Assembly: GCA_900547615.1 (NCBI GenBank) | Contig: URHH01000119.1 | Coordinates: 1-7,761, forward strand | Source of the DNA: an uncultured Blautia sp. | GTDB lineage: Bacteria > Bacillota > Clostridia > Lachnospirales > Lachnospiraceae | DNA: 7,761 nt | Direction of reading: 5' to 3' | Shown: positions 1-6,097 of the stretch, piece after piece | How positions within the stretch are numbered: the stretch's first letter is position 1 | How the letters are laid out: every line of letters starts with the position of its first letter | The notes under the pieces: model-generated | The model's input: the letters and a program-made list of their open reading frames with translations, nothing else | Told to the model about the DNA's origin: nothing | Database searches by the model: none | Translations under genes and position numbers: made by a program

Positions 1-416
1 CGTATTCTCTCCCGGGATATGCCAATATTCCGTCTGCAATCGGAGGAGCCATTGCGGCAGCAGGCGGAGCTGATTTTCTCTGTTACGTCACACCGGCGGA
101 GCATCTGCGTCTCCCGGATCTGGAAGATGTAAAAGAGGGGATCATCGCGTCAAAAATCGCGGCTCATGCGGCAGATATTGCAAAGGGAGTACCAGGTGCC
201 AGAGCGTGGGATAATAAAATGGCAGAGGCGAGACATAAGGTAGACTGGGAGGAAATGTTCCGTCTTTCCCTGGATGGGGAGAAGGCGAGAAGATATTTTG
301 AGAGCACACCGCCGTCAGACAGACACACCTGCTCCATGTGCGGAAAAATGTGTGCAGTCCGAACGACGAATATGATCCTGGAAGGAAAAGAAGTGAGATT
401 CTGTACTGAAAAATAA
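1..416 (+). CDS. thiC: Phosphomethylpyrimidine synthase ThiC, C-terminal part (5' end outside window)
   Basis: ThiC is the radical-SAM enzyme that rearranges aminoimidazole ribotide into hydroxymethylpyrimidine phosphate, the pyrimidine half of thiamine. The visible reading frame begins at base 3 and gives 137 residues to a TAA stop. It opens with a YSLPGYANIPSAIGGAIAA stretch and then YVTPAEHLRLP, both typical of the C-terminal half of the ThiC barrel. Near the end is the Fe-S cluster motif CSMCGKMC (partial residues 110-117), the hallmark of the family. The spacing here is C-x2-C-x3-C, while the E. coli-type enzyme has C-x2-C-x4-C; the frame continues normally afterwards, so a frameshift is unlikely. 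A further Cys lies four residues from the end. The short tail after the motif suits the compact ThiC of clostridia. The gene ends at a shared terminator facing gdhA. Any thiamine riboswitch would lie upstream, outside the window. Identity is secure; the N-terminal two thirds are not visible. Confidence 0.95.
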   Translation, partial: YSLPGYANIPSAIGGAIAAAGGADFLCYVTPAEHLRLPDLEDVKEGIIASKIAAHAADIAKGVPGARAWDNKMAEARHKVDWEEMFRLSLDGEKARRYFESTPPSDRHTCSMCGKMCAVRTTNMILEGKEVRFCTEK

Positions 417-433
417 AAATCAGAAAGAAATAA

Positions 434-468
434 AAAATCTCCCCGGAATTTTGTTCCGGGGAGATTTT
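434..468. terminator. Bidirectional rho-independent terminator between thiC and gdhA
   Basis: A perfect 15-bp inverted repeat (434-448 with 454-468) surrounds a 5-nt loop, TTTTG. The GC-rich core CTCCCCGG/CCGGGGAG is flanked by A-tracts on the left and T-tracts on the right, so either strand ends in a run of U after the hairpin. It starts 17 nt after the thiC stop and ends 10 nt before the gdhA stop codon, which suits a terminator serving both convergent genes. Confidence 0.93.
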
Positions 469-478
469 AAGAAGGAGA

Positions 479-1813
479 TCAGACAATACCCTGTGCTTTC
501 ATTGCGTCAACTACTTTTTCGAAGCCTGCGATGTTTGCTCCGACTACATAATTATCTGTAAGGTCGTAGCGTTTTGCAGCGTCGTCTACTTTTTTGAAAA
601 TATCGATCATGATATTGTGAAGCTTTTCGTCAACTTCTTCTTCGGTCCAGGAAAGTCTCATGGAGTTCTGGCTCATCTCAAGAGCAGATGTTGCAACGCC
701 GCCTGCGTTTGCAGCTTTTCCAGGCATGAAGTAAAGGCCGTTTTCCATCACATAGTTTGTTGCTTCAAGAGTAGTAGGCATATTTGCACCTTCTACTACA
801 TATTTGCAGCCGTTTGCAACAAGCGCTTTTGCGCCGTCAAGGTCAAGCTCGTTCTGTGTTGCACATGGAAGGTAAACGTCACATTTAATATTCCAGATAC
901 CTTTTCCTTCTGTGTAAGTGGAACCTTCCACTCTCTCTGCGTATTCTTTGATACGTCCGCGTTTTACTTCTTTAATATCTTTTACAACATCGAGCTGAAT
1001 GCCGTTCGGGTCATAAATAAATCCGTTGGAGTCGTTCATTGCAACGACTTTTGCACCGAGCTGCTGAATTTTTTCAACTGCGTAGATCGCAACATTTCCG
1101 GAACCTGTCACAACAACAGTTTTTCCGCTGATGGAATCGTTATGTGCTTTTGCAATCTCGTCCAGCATATAGACAACGCCGTAGCCTGTAGCCTGTGTGC
1201 GGATAAGGGAACCGCCGTAGGTAAGACCTTTTCCTGTTAAAACGCCCTCATAAAGACCGCGGATACGTTTGTACTGTCCGAAAAGATAGCCGATCTCTCT
1301 GCCGCCTACGCCGATGTCGCCGGCTGGAACGTCTGTATCTGCTCCAATATATTTGGAAAGCTCTGTCATAAAGCTCTGGCAGAATGCCATAACCTCTCTG
1401 TCAGATTTGCCTTTCGGGTCAAAGTTGGAACCGCCCTTGCCGCCGCCGATCGGAAGACCTGTCAGGGAATTTTTGAAAACCTGCTCAAAACCAAGGAATT
1501 TTAAGATACTCTGGTTTACAGAAGGGTGGAAACGAAGACCGCCCTTGTATGGTCCGATGGCGCTGTTAAACTGCACGCGGTAACCTTTGTTTACCTGTAC
1601 AGTTCCGTTATCATCTACCCACGGTACACGGAAAGAAATGATCCTTTCCGGCTCAACCATACGTTCCAGAATGGAAAGCTTACGGTATTCTTCCTCATTA
1701 CGGTCGATGACAACCTTCAGGGAATCAAGAACTTCTTTTACTGCCTGGTGAAATTCCGGTTCCCCGGGATTCTGTGCTACGACTCTTTCATAAACCTCTT
1801 CAGTATAAGACAT
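479..1813 (-). CDS. gdhA: Glutamate dehydrogenase, hexameric type, probably NADP-dependent
   Basis: Catalyses reversible reductive amination of 2-oxoglutarate with ammonium to glutamate, in the cytoplasm. At 444 residues it has the usual length of the small hexameric bacterial enzymes (E. coli GdhA, Clostridium symbiosum GDH). The substrate domain carries GPYKGGLRFHPSVN (87-100, Lys90), Lys114, and the active-site loop LPIGGGKGGSNFDP (120-133) with catalytic Lys126; VPAGDIGVGGREIGY (162-176) supplies the catalytic Asp166. The Rossmann domain shows TGSGNVA (236-242). The strand after it ends MNDSNG, with Asp261-Ser262, resembling the SDSSG of the NADP enzyme of E. coli more than the SGPDG recalled for the NAD enzyme of C. 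symbiosum; NADP preference is therefore an inference. SALEMSQNS (376-384) is the conserved substrate-contact segment. The ATG at 1811-1813 has a strong GAAGAGGAGG ribosome site 7 nt upstream. The gene is divergent from alaA, whose enzyme consumes glutamate. Confidence 0.97.
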   Translation of the reverse strand: MSYTEEVYERVVAQNPGEPEFHQAVKEVLDSLKVVIDRNEEEYRKLSILERMVEPERIISFRVPWVDDNGTVQVNKGYRVQFNSAIGPYKGGLRFHPSVNQSILKFLGFEQVFKNSLTGLPIGGGKGGSNFDPKGKSDREVMAFCQSFMTELSKYIGADTDVPAGDIGVGGREIGYLFGQYKRIRGLYEGVLTGKGLTYGGSLIRTQATGYGVVYMLDEIAKAHNDSISGKTVVVTGSGNVAIYAVEKIQQLGAKVVAMNDSNGFIYDPNGIQLDVVKDIKEVKRGRIKEYAERVEGSTYTEGKGIWNIKCDVYLPCATQNELDLDGAKALVANGCKYVVEGANMPTTLEATNYVMENGLYFMPGKAANAGGVATSALEMSQNSMRLSWTEEEVDEKLHNIMIDIFKKVDDAAKRYDLTDNYVVGANIAGFEKVVDAMKAQGIV

Positions 1814-1857
1814 AATAAATCCTCCTCTTCCAACTGTTGTATTTTTTTATGTGCGTT

Positions 1858-1886
1858 ATTATACACTAAAGTGTTAAAAAAGAAAA
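1858..1886 (-). promoter_or_regulatory. Probable gdhA promoter with perfect -10 and weak -35
   Basis: On the minus strand a perfect TATAAT lies at 1863-1858, about 45 nt upstream of the gdhA start codon. At 17-bp spacing the -35 position (1886-1881) reads TTTTCT, a poor match to TTGACA. The region immediately upstream (1875-1905) is almost pure A/T tracts, which could act as an UP element. A consensus -10 with a weak -35 often indicates dependence on an activator or UP element; that part is inference. Confidence 0.6.
1863..1874. promoter_or_regulatory. 12-bp palindrome in gdhA promoter spacer (operator candidate)
   Basis: The sequence ACACTAAAGTGT is an inverted repeat of ACACT/AGTGT with a 2-nt centre. 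It abuts the gdhA -10 box, sharing one base with it, and occupies the -10/-35 spacer. A protein bound here would block RNA polymerase at gdhA. I do not recognise the site as belonging to a named regulator, and an arm of 5 bp can arise by chance in A/T-rich DNA. Confidence 0.35.
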
Positions 1887-1923
1887 GAGTTTTTTAAATT
1901 TTTTTGAACATGGGCTCTGAGAC

Positions 1924-1955
1924 TTGCGAAAGCGGGGCAAATGTGAGATTATAAT
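1924..1955 (+). promoter_or_regulatory. Probable alaA promoter
   Basis: A perfect TATAAT lies at 1950-1955, 36 nt before the alaA start codon. The nearest -35-like element is TTGCGA (1924-1929) at a long 20-bp spacing; at 17 bp the sequence is GAAAGC, so the -35 is weak either way. A small inverted repeat GAAAT-accg-ATTTC (1956-1969) covers the expected transcription start. Both divergent promoters in this gap have a consensus -10 and a poor -35. Confidence 0.55.
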
Positions 1956-1991
1956 GAAATACCGATTTCGTGAAAGGGGAGGCAAGATAAA

Positions 1992-3209
1992 ATGAGAACA
2001 TTTGAAAAATCTTCAAAGCTTGATAATGTATTGTATGATGTACGCGGACCTGTCGTAGATGAGGCAGGAAGAATGGAGGAGGAAGGAAAAGAAATCCTGA
2101 AGCTGAATATCGGAAACCCGTATCCTTTTGGCTTTTCCGCTCCGCAGGAAGTAATCCTGGATATGCTGAGCAACATCCGCACCTCTCAGGGGTACTCTGA
2201 CTCCAGGGGGATTTTTTCCGCAAGAAAAGCGATCATGCAGTATTGCCAGCTTCGCGGGATTCCCAACGTGACTATGAATGATATTTATACAGGAAACGGG
2301 GTAAGCGAGCTTATTAATCTCTGTATGCAGGCTCTCTTAAATAACGGAGATGAAATCCTGATCCCTGCGCCGGATTATCCGCTCTGGACAGCGACGGCAA
2401 CCCTTTCTGGAGGAAAAGTCGTACATTATATCTGTGACGAGCAGTCCGAATGGTACCCGGATATGGACGACATCCGAAGAAAGATCACAGATAAGACAAA
2501 GGCGATCGTGATCATCAATCCAAATAACCCCACAGGAGCCGTATATCCAAAAGACGTGCTGGAACAGATTGTTCAGATTGCAAGAGAACATGAGCTGATT
2601 ATTTTTTCCGATGAGATTTATGACCGTCTTGTTATGGATCAGTACCAGCATACGTCCATCGCTTCCCTTGCGCCGGATTTATTCTGCGTTACTTTTTCCG
2701 GCCTTTCCAAATCCCATATGATCGCGGGATTCCGTATTGGCTGGATGGTGCTGAGCGGACCGAAAAACAGGGCGAAGGGATATATAGAAGGACTGAATAT
2801 GCTTTCCTCCATGCGTCTCTGTTCCAATGTTCCGGCACAGTCCATTGTACAGACAGCACTTGGGGGCTACCAGAGTGTCAATGAATATATACAGCCGGGC
2901 GGCCGTATTTACGAGCAGAGAGAATACATATATAAAGCGCTTACGGACATTCCGGGAATTACGGCGGTGAAGCCAAAAGCTGCTTTTTATATTTTCCCGA
3001 AAATTGATGTGGAGAAGTTCCATATTGAAAACGACGAGCAGTTTGCCCTTGATTTTCTTCACGAGAAGCAGGTTCTTCTTGTTCCGGGAAAGGGATTTAA
3101 CTGGCATCAGCCGGATCATTTCCGCGTGGTATATCTTCCGAATATTCTTCAGCTTGAGAAGGCGGCAAAGAAGCTTGGCGATTTCTTAAGCTCATATAAA
3201 CAGAAATGA
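1992..3209 (+). CDS. alaA: Alanine aminotransferase of the AlaA type (PLP class I/II)
   Basis: Transfers the amino group of glutamate to pyruvate, giving alanine and 2-oxoglutarate, in the cytoplasm. The 405 residues match the length of E. coli AlaA (YfbQ), and from memory the two align almost without gaps, including the start EKSSKL, GNGVSELI (101-108), PAPDYPLWTA (125-134), IINPNNPTGAVY (174-185), GPKNRAKGYIEGL (256-268), SMRLC.NVPAQ (273-283) and TALGGYQS (288-295). PLP-site residues are visible: Tyr129, Asn179, Asp207 and Tyr210 in SDEIYD, the Schiff-base Lys240 in SGLSKSHMIAGFR, and the carboxylate-binding Arg378 in HFRVV. A GGGGAGG ribosome site sits 9 nt before the ATG. The gene is divergent from gdhA, whose product makes its amino donor. 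Other fold-type I aminotransferases are possible in principle, but the resemblance to AlaA is unusually close. No terminator is visible after it. Confidence 0.93.
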   Translation: MRTFEKSSKLDNVLYDVRGPVVDEAGRMEEEGKEILKLNIGNPYPFGFSAPQEVILDMLSNIRTSQGYSDSRGIFSARKAIMQYCQLRGIPNVTMNDIYTGNGVSELINLCMQALLNNGDEILIPAPDYPLWTATATLSGGKVVHYICDEQSEWYPDMDDIRRKITDKTKAIVIINPNNPTGAVYPKDVLEQIVQIAREHELIIFSDEIYDRLVMDQYQHTSIASLAPDLFCVTFSGLSKSHMIAGFRIGWMVLSGPKNRAKGYIEGLNMLSSMRLCSNVPAQSIVQTALGGYQSVNEYIQPGGRIYEQREYIYKALTDIPGITAVKPKAAFYIFPKIDVEKFHIENDEQFALDFLHEKQVLLVPGKGFNWHQPDHFRVVYLPNILQLEKAAKKLGDFLSSYKQK

Positions 3210-3229
3210 TAGACTGAAAAGGAAAAAAA

Positions 3230-3246
3230 TGTTATACTGTTATAAG
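3230..3246 (+). promoter_or_regulatory. Tandem extended -10 elements upstream of citrate synthase
   Basis: Two back-to-back 8-bp repeats, TGTTATAC (3230-3237) and TGTTATAA (3238-3245), each form an extended -10 box: TGT-TATACT with -10 at 3233-3238 and TGT-TATAAG with -10 at 3241-3246. No good -35 is present (TAGACT at 3210-3215 lies 17 bp before the first), which is acceptable for extended -10 promoters. Predicted starts near 3245-3253 would give a 5' leader of about 85-93 nt for the citrate synthase mRNA. Some transcription may also run through from alaA. Confidence 0.5.
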
Positions 3247-3276
3247 ATGTGATGAAAAGCACACAGAAAATACATA

Positions 3277-3326
3277 GAGGGTACGAGGAGGGACCTTTAT
3301 CGACTGACCGAATAAAAGATGAAAGG
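3277..3326 (+). promoter_or_regulatory. Citrate synthase leader with possible alternative hairpins over the ribosome site
   Basis: CCTTTATC (3294-3301) can pair with GATGAAAGG (3318-3326), giving 8 pairs with one bulged G; this would bury the AAAGG of the citrate synthase ribosome binding site. The same CCTTT can instead pair with an upstream segment (3277-3282 with 3293-3298, including two G-U pairs), which would free the ribosome site. The leader also holds a strong Shine-Dalgarno-like GAGGAGGG (3285-3292) with no start codon at usable distance. Pairing was found by eye; function is speculative and it matches no riboswitch class I know. Confidence 0.25.
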
Positions 3327-3337
3327 GGCAATACAAT

Positions 3338-4699
3338 ATGAGTGGATTTAACATGAAAGTGACACCGGAAATCGAAAGACTGACAGAGGTGTGCAAGGAA
3401 CACAGCAGTCTTGATCTGTCTCTTTACGGAAAATACGATGTAAAGAGAGGACTTCGTGACATCAATGGAAAGGGTGTTCTTGCAGGGCTGACCCAGGTTT
3501 CCAATGTGCAGGCAACAAAGATCGTAGACGGGCAGGAAGTCCCCTGTGCAGGAAGTCTTTCTTACAGAGGTTATGACATCAAGGAGCTTACGGGAGGCTT
3601 TATCAGGGACAAGCGTTTCGGATTTGAGGAGACGGCTTACCTTCTTCTTTTCGGTAAGCTGCCAGATAAAGAGGAACTGAAGGAATTCACCGACCTTCTG
3701 GCAAATCAGCGCTCTCTTCCGAAAAACTTTACAAGAGACGTAATTATGAAAGCGCCGTCAAGCGATATTATGAACGCGCTTTCAAGAAGCGTGCTTACTC
3801 TGTATTCCTACGATAAGAATCCGGACGACATTTCCCTGCCGAACGTTCTTCGTCAGTGTCTCAATCTTATCAGCGTATTTCCGCTGCTTTCCGTATACGG
3901 ATACCAGGCGTACAATCACTTTGTAAGGGGCAAGAGCTTTTATATCCATAATCCGAAAAAAGAGCTTTCCACAGCGGAAAATATTCTGCGCATGCTCCGT
4001 CCGGATAAGAAATACACAGCTCTGGAAGCGCAGATTCTGGATATTGCGCTGATCCTTCATATGGAACACGGCGGTGGAAATAACTCCACGTTTACCACTC
4101 ATGTGGTGTCATCTTCCGGAACGGATACATATTCTGCCATTGCAGCAGCTCTCGGCTCACTGAAAGGACCAAAGCACGGCGGAGCCAATATCAAGGTTGT
4201 CAGCATGGTTCAGGATATGAAAAAAGAAGTGAAGGACTGGGAGGACGAGGACGAGGTAAGAGATTATCTGAAAAAGCTGCTTCATAAAGAAGCGTTTGAC
4301 AGAAGAGGTCTTATCTACGGTATGGGACATGCCGTTTATTCTGTATCTGACCCGAGAGCGGAAGTCTTTAAAGGTTTTGTGGAAACTCTGGCAAAAGAGA
4401 AGGGCAGAATGAAAGATTACCGTCTTTACTCTATGGTGGAGCGCCTTGCTCCTGAGGTAATTGCAGAGGAGAGAAGAATTTACAAAGGCGTCAGCGCAAA
4501 CGTGGACTTTTACAGTGGTTTCGTTTACAGTATGCTGGATCTGCCCCTTGAACTCTTTACCCCTATGTTTGCAGTGGCACGTATTGTAGGCTGGAGCGCA
4601 CACCGTATGGAAGAGCTTATCAACACAGATAAGATCATCCGTCCTGCATATAAAAATGTGCTCGCACCTGCAGCTTATGTGCCGCTTGAGGATCGTTAG
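3338..4699 (+). CDS. Citrate synthase (citrate/2-methylcitrate synthase family)
   Basis: Condenses oxaloacetate and acetyl-CoA to citrate, feeding carbon toward 2-oxoglutarate. The 453 residues fit the long clostridial form of the family. The catalytic triad is visible: His280 in GPKHGGAN (277-284), His331 in GMGHAVYSVSDPRA (328-341) and Asp390 in NVDFYSG (388-394). HMEHGGGNNSTF (241-252) is the conserved segment with the substrate-contact His244, and Arg340 and the region around Arg423 (GWSAHRMEE) supply positive charges for the carboxylates. An N-terminal extension of about 40 residues precedes the GVLAGLTQVS segment. Ribosome site AAAGGGG lies 9 nt before the ATG. No aconitase or isocitrate dehydrogenase gene is in view, but gdhA and alaA are just upstream, consistent with biosynthetic glutamate supply. 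Methylcitrate synthase activity cannot be excluded from sequence. No terminator separates it from the next gene. Confidence 0.94.
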   Translation: MSGFNMKVTPEIERLTEVCKEHSSLDLSLYGKYDVKRGLRDINGKGVLAGLTQVSNVQATKIVDGQEVPCAGSLSYRGYDIKELTGGFIRDKRFGFEETAYLLLFGKLPDKEELKEFTDLLANQRSLPKNFTRDVIMKAPSSDIMNALSRSVLTLYSYDKNPDDISLPNVLRQCLNLISVFPLLSVYGYQAYNHFVRGKSFYIHNPKKELSTAENILRMLRPDKKYTALEAQILDIALILHMEHGGGNNSTFTTHVVSSSGTDTYSAIAAALGSLKGPKHGGANIKVVSMVQDMKKEVKDWEDEDEVRDYLKKLLHKEAFDRRGLIYGMGHAVYSVSDPRAEVFKGFVETLAKEKGRMKDYRLYSMVERLAPEVIAEERRIYKGVSANVDFYSGFVYSMLDLPLELFTPMFAVARIVGWSAHRMEELINTDKIIRPAYKNVLAPAAYVPLEDR

Positions 4700-4714
4700 A
4701 AAGGGTTTCATAAT

Positions 4715-5587
4715 ATGAAGAAGGAAAATCAGGCAGCACTTATCCTGGAGGGCGGTGGAAACAGAGGTGTGTTTACTGCCGGTGTCCTGGATTATCTGAT
4801 GGAGGAGAGTACGGAATTTTCCTATGTGACAGGAGTATCTGCAGGCGCGTGCAATGCAGTGGATTTTGTCTCAAAACAGAGAGGACGGACACGGCAGTGC
4901 ATGATTCTGGAAGATAAGGAATACAGCTATATCAGTATGGGAAATATGATTAAAAACAGAAGCCTTTTCGATATGGATATGCTTTTTGACAGGTATCCCA
5001 ATGAAATTTTCCCATTTGATTTTGATACGTATTTTCAGTCGAATACAGAATGTGAGCTTGTTGTGACAAACTGTAATACAGGAGAGGCAGAGTACCTCTC
5101 CGAAAAAGAAGACCGGCAGAAGCTTATGAATATCTGCCGGGCTTCGTCGAGCCTTCCTGTTGTAAGTCCGATGGTGGAGCTTGACGGAGAAATGTATCTT
5201 GACGGGGGAATTGCAGATTCCATACCTGTAATTCACGCAATGAAAAAGGGATACCGGAAAAACGTAGTGATTCTTACAAGAAACTATGGATACCGCAAAG
5301 AAAAGCCGGGAAAAAGCAAAGCCCTCTATGTGGCTGCATTCCGGGAATATCCAAATCTTCTCAATACTCTCTTAAACCGTTACCGAAATTACAACAGAAC
5401 GCTGGACTTAATTGAGAAGTGGGAAAAAGAAGGTCATATTTTTGTAATCCGTCCGGAGATGGAGCCCGTGGGAAGAGCAGAGAGGGATGAAGAAAAACTG
5501 GCTGCTTTTTATCAGCACGGATATGATCTTATGAAAGAAAAAATCACAGATATGGAGACATATCTGAAACAGGATAACGAGGGCTGA
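4715..5587 (+). CDS. Patatin-like phospholipase/esterase family protein (YjjU-like)
   Basis: A 290-residue patatin-fold serine hydrolase with a Ser-Asp dyad, predicted to cleave acyl esters of lipids; the true substrate is unknown. Family motifs in order: oxyanion-hole glycines LEGGGNRGVFTAGVLD (11-26), the nucleophile elbow GVSAG (40-44) with Ser42, the RASSSLP segment (142-148) characteristic of this subfamily, and the dyad motif DGG (163-165) with Asp163. I see no signal peptide or membrane segment, so it is probably cytoplasmic or peripheral to the membrane. The C-terminal 80 residues are charged and helical-looking. It starts 15 nt after the citrate synthase stop, with GAAAGGG overlapping that stop codon as ribosome site, so it is almost certainly cotranscribed. 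A link to citrate synthase function is not evident. Confidence 0.9.
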   Translation: MKKENQAALILEGGGNRGVFTAGVLDYLMEESTEFSYVTGVSAGACNAVDFVSKQRGRTRQCMILEDKEYSYISMGNMIKNRSLFDMDMLFDRYPNEIFPFDFDTYFQSNTECELVVTNCNTGEAEYLSEKEDRQKLMNICRASSSLPVVSPMVELDGEMYLDGGIADSIPVIHAMKKGYRKNVVILTRNYGYRKEKPGKSKALYVAAFREYPNLLNTLLNRYRNYNRTLDLIEKWEKEGHIFVIRPEMEPVGRAERDEEKLAAFYQHGYDLMKEKITDMETYLKQDNEG

Positions 5588-5593
5588 CAAATT

Positions 5594-6097
5594 ATGTTTA
5601 GATGTTTTTTTCCAGATGAATACAGAGATTCCGCCTATGAAATTGATTACGGCAGATTGTATCAGGAAGGCTACAGGGGACTTTTGTTTGATATAGACAA
5701 TACGCTTGTACCTCACGGAGCCCCGGCAGACGACAGGGCAAAGGCTCTTTTTGCTCATTTAAAGGAGATTGGCTTTCACTGCTGTTTTCTGTCAAACAAT
5801 CAGATAGAGAGGGTATCCTCTTTTAATGAGGCAGTGGGAGAGCAGTTTATTGAGAATGCCCACAAGCCTTCTGTGAAAAATTACATAAAAGCAATGGAAA
5901 TGCTGGGAACAGACAGAAGCAATACGATTTTTATAGGAGACCAGCTTTTTACGGACGTATACGGAGCAAAAAGGGCAGGAATCCGTAATATTCTTGTAAA
6001 GCCGATTCATCCAAAGGAAGAAATCCAGATTGTCCTGAAACGCTATCTTGAAAAAATTGTACTGTACTTTTACAGGAAAGAGGAGGGAAATTCATGA
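5594..6097 (+). CDS. YqeG-family HAD IIIA-type phosphatase
   Basis: A 167-residue cytoplasmic haloacid-dehalogenase-type phosphatase, close in length and pattern to Bacillus subtilis YqeG. HAD motif I is FDIDNTLV (32-39) with nucleophile Asp33 and acid/base Asp35; motif II is FLSNN (65-69, Ser67); motif III includes Lys91 in AHKPS; motif IV is GDQLFTDVYGAKRAG (115-129) with Asp116 and Asp121. There is no large cap domain, as expected of subclass III. The physiological substrate of the family is not established as far as I know. The gene begins 6 nt after the patatin stop, with GAGGG inside the end of that gene as ribosome site, and its stop overlaps the next start by 4 nt (ATGA), indicating translational coupling. 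Confidence 0.9.
   Translation: MFRCFFPDEYRDSAYEIDYGRLYQEGYRGLLFDIDNTLVPHGAPADDRAKALFAHLKEIGFHCCFLSNNQIERVSSFNEAVGEQFIENAHKPSVKNYIKAMEMLGTDRSNTIFIGDQLFTDVYGAKRAGIRNILVKPIHPKEEIQIVLKRYLEKIVLYFYRKEEGNS

Noticed and set aside
142..486. 114-codon minus-strand frame opposite thiC
   Set aside because: It reads through the terminator hairpin and antisense to the ThiC cluster motif; composition is non-protein-like.
617..1240. 207-codon open frame antisense to gdhA
   Set aside because: It lies entirely within the strongly conserved gdhA gene, has no ribosome site, and its Cys/Phe/Asn-rich translation is typical of a reverse-strand shadow.
1889..1905. Long T runs in the gdhA/alaA gap as a terminator
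   Set aside because: No GC-bearing stem precedes them and no gene ends there; they fit better as an A/T-rich promoter-upstream tract.
4157..4711. 184-codon open frame antisense to citrate synthase
   Set aside because: Cys/His-rich low-quality translation opposite a gene with complete catalytic motifs; no homology recognised and no ribosome site.
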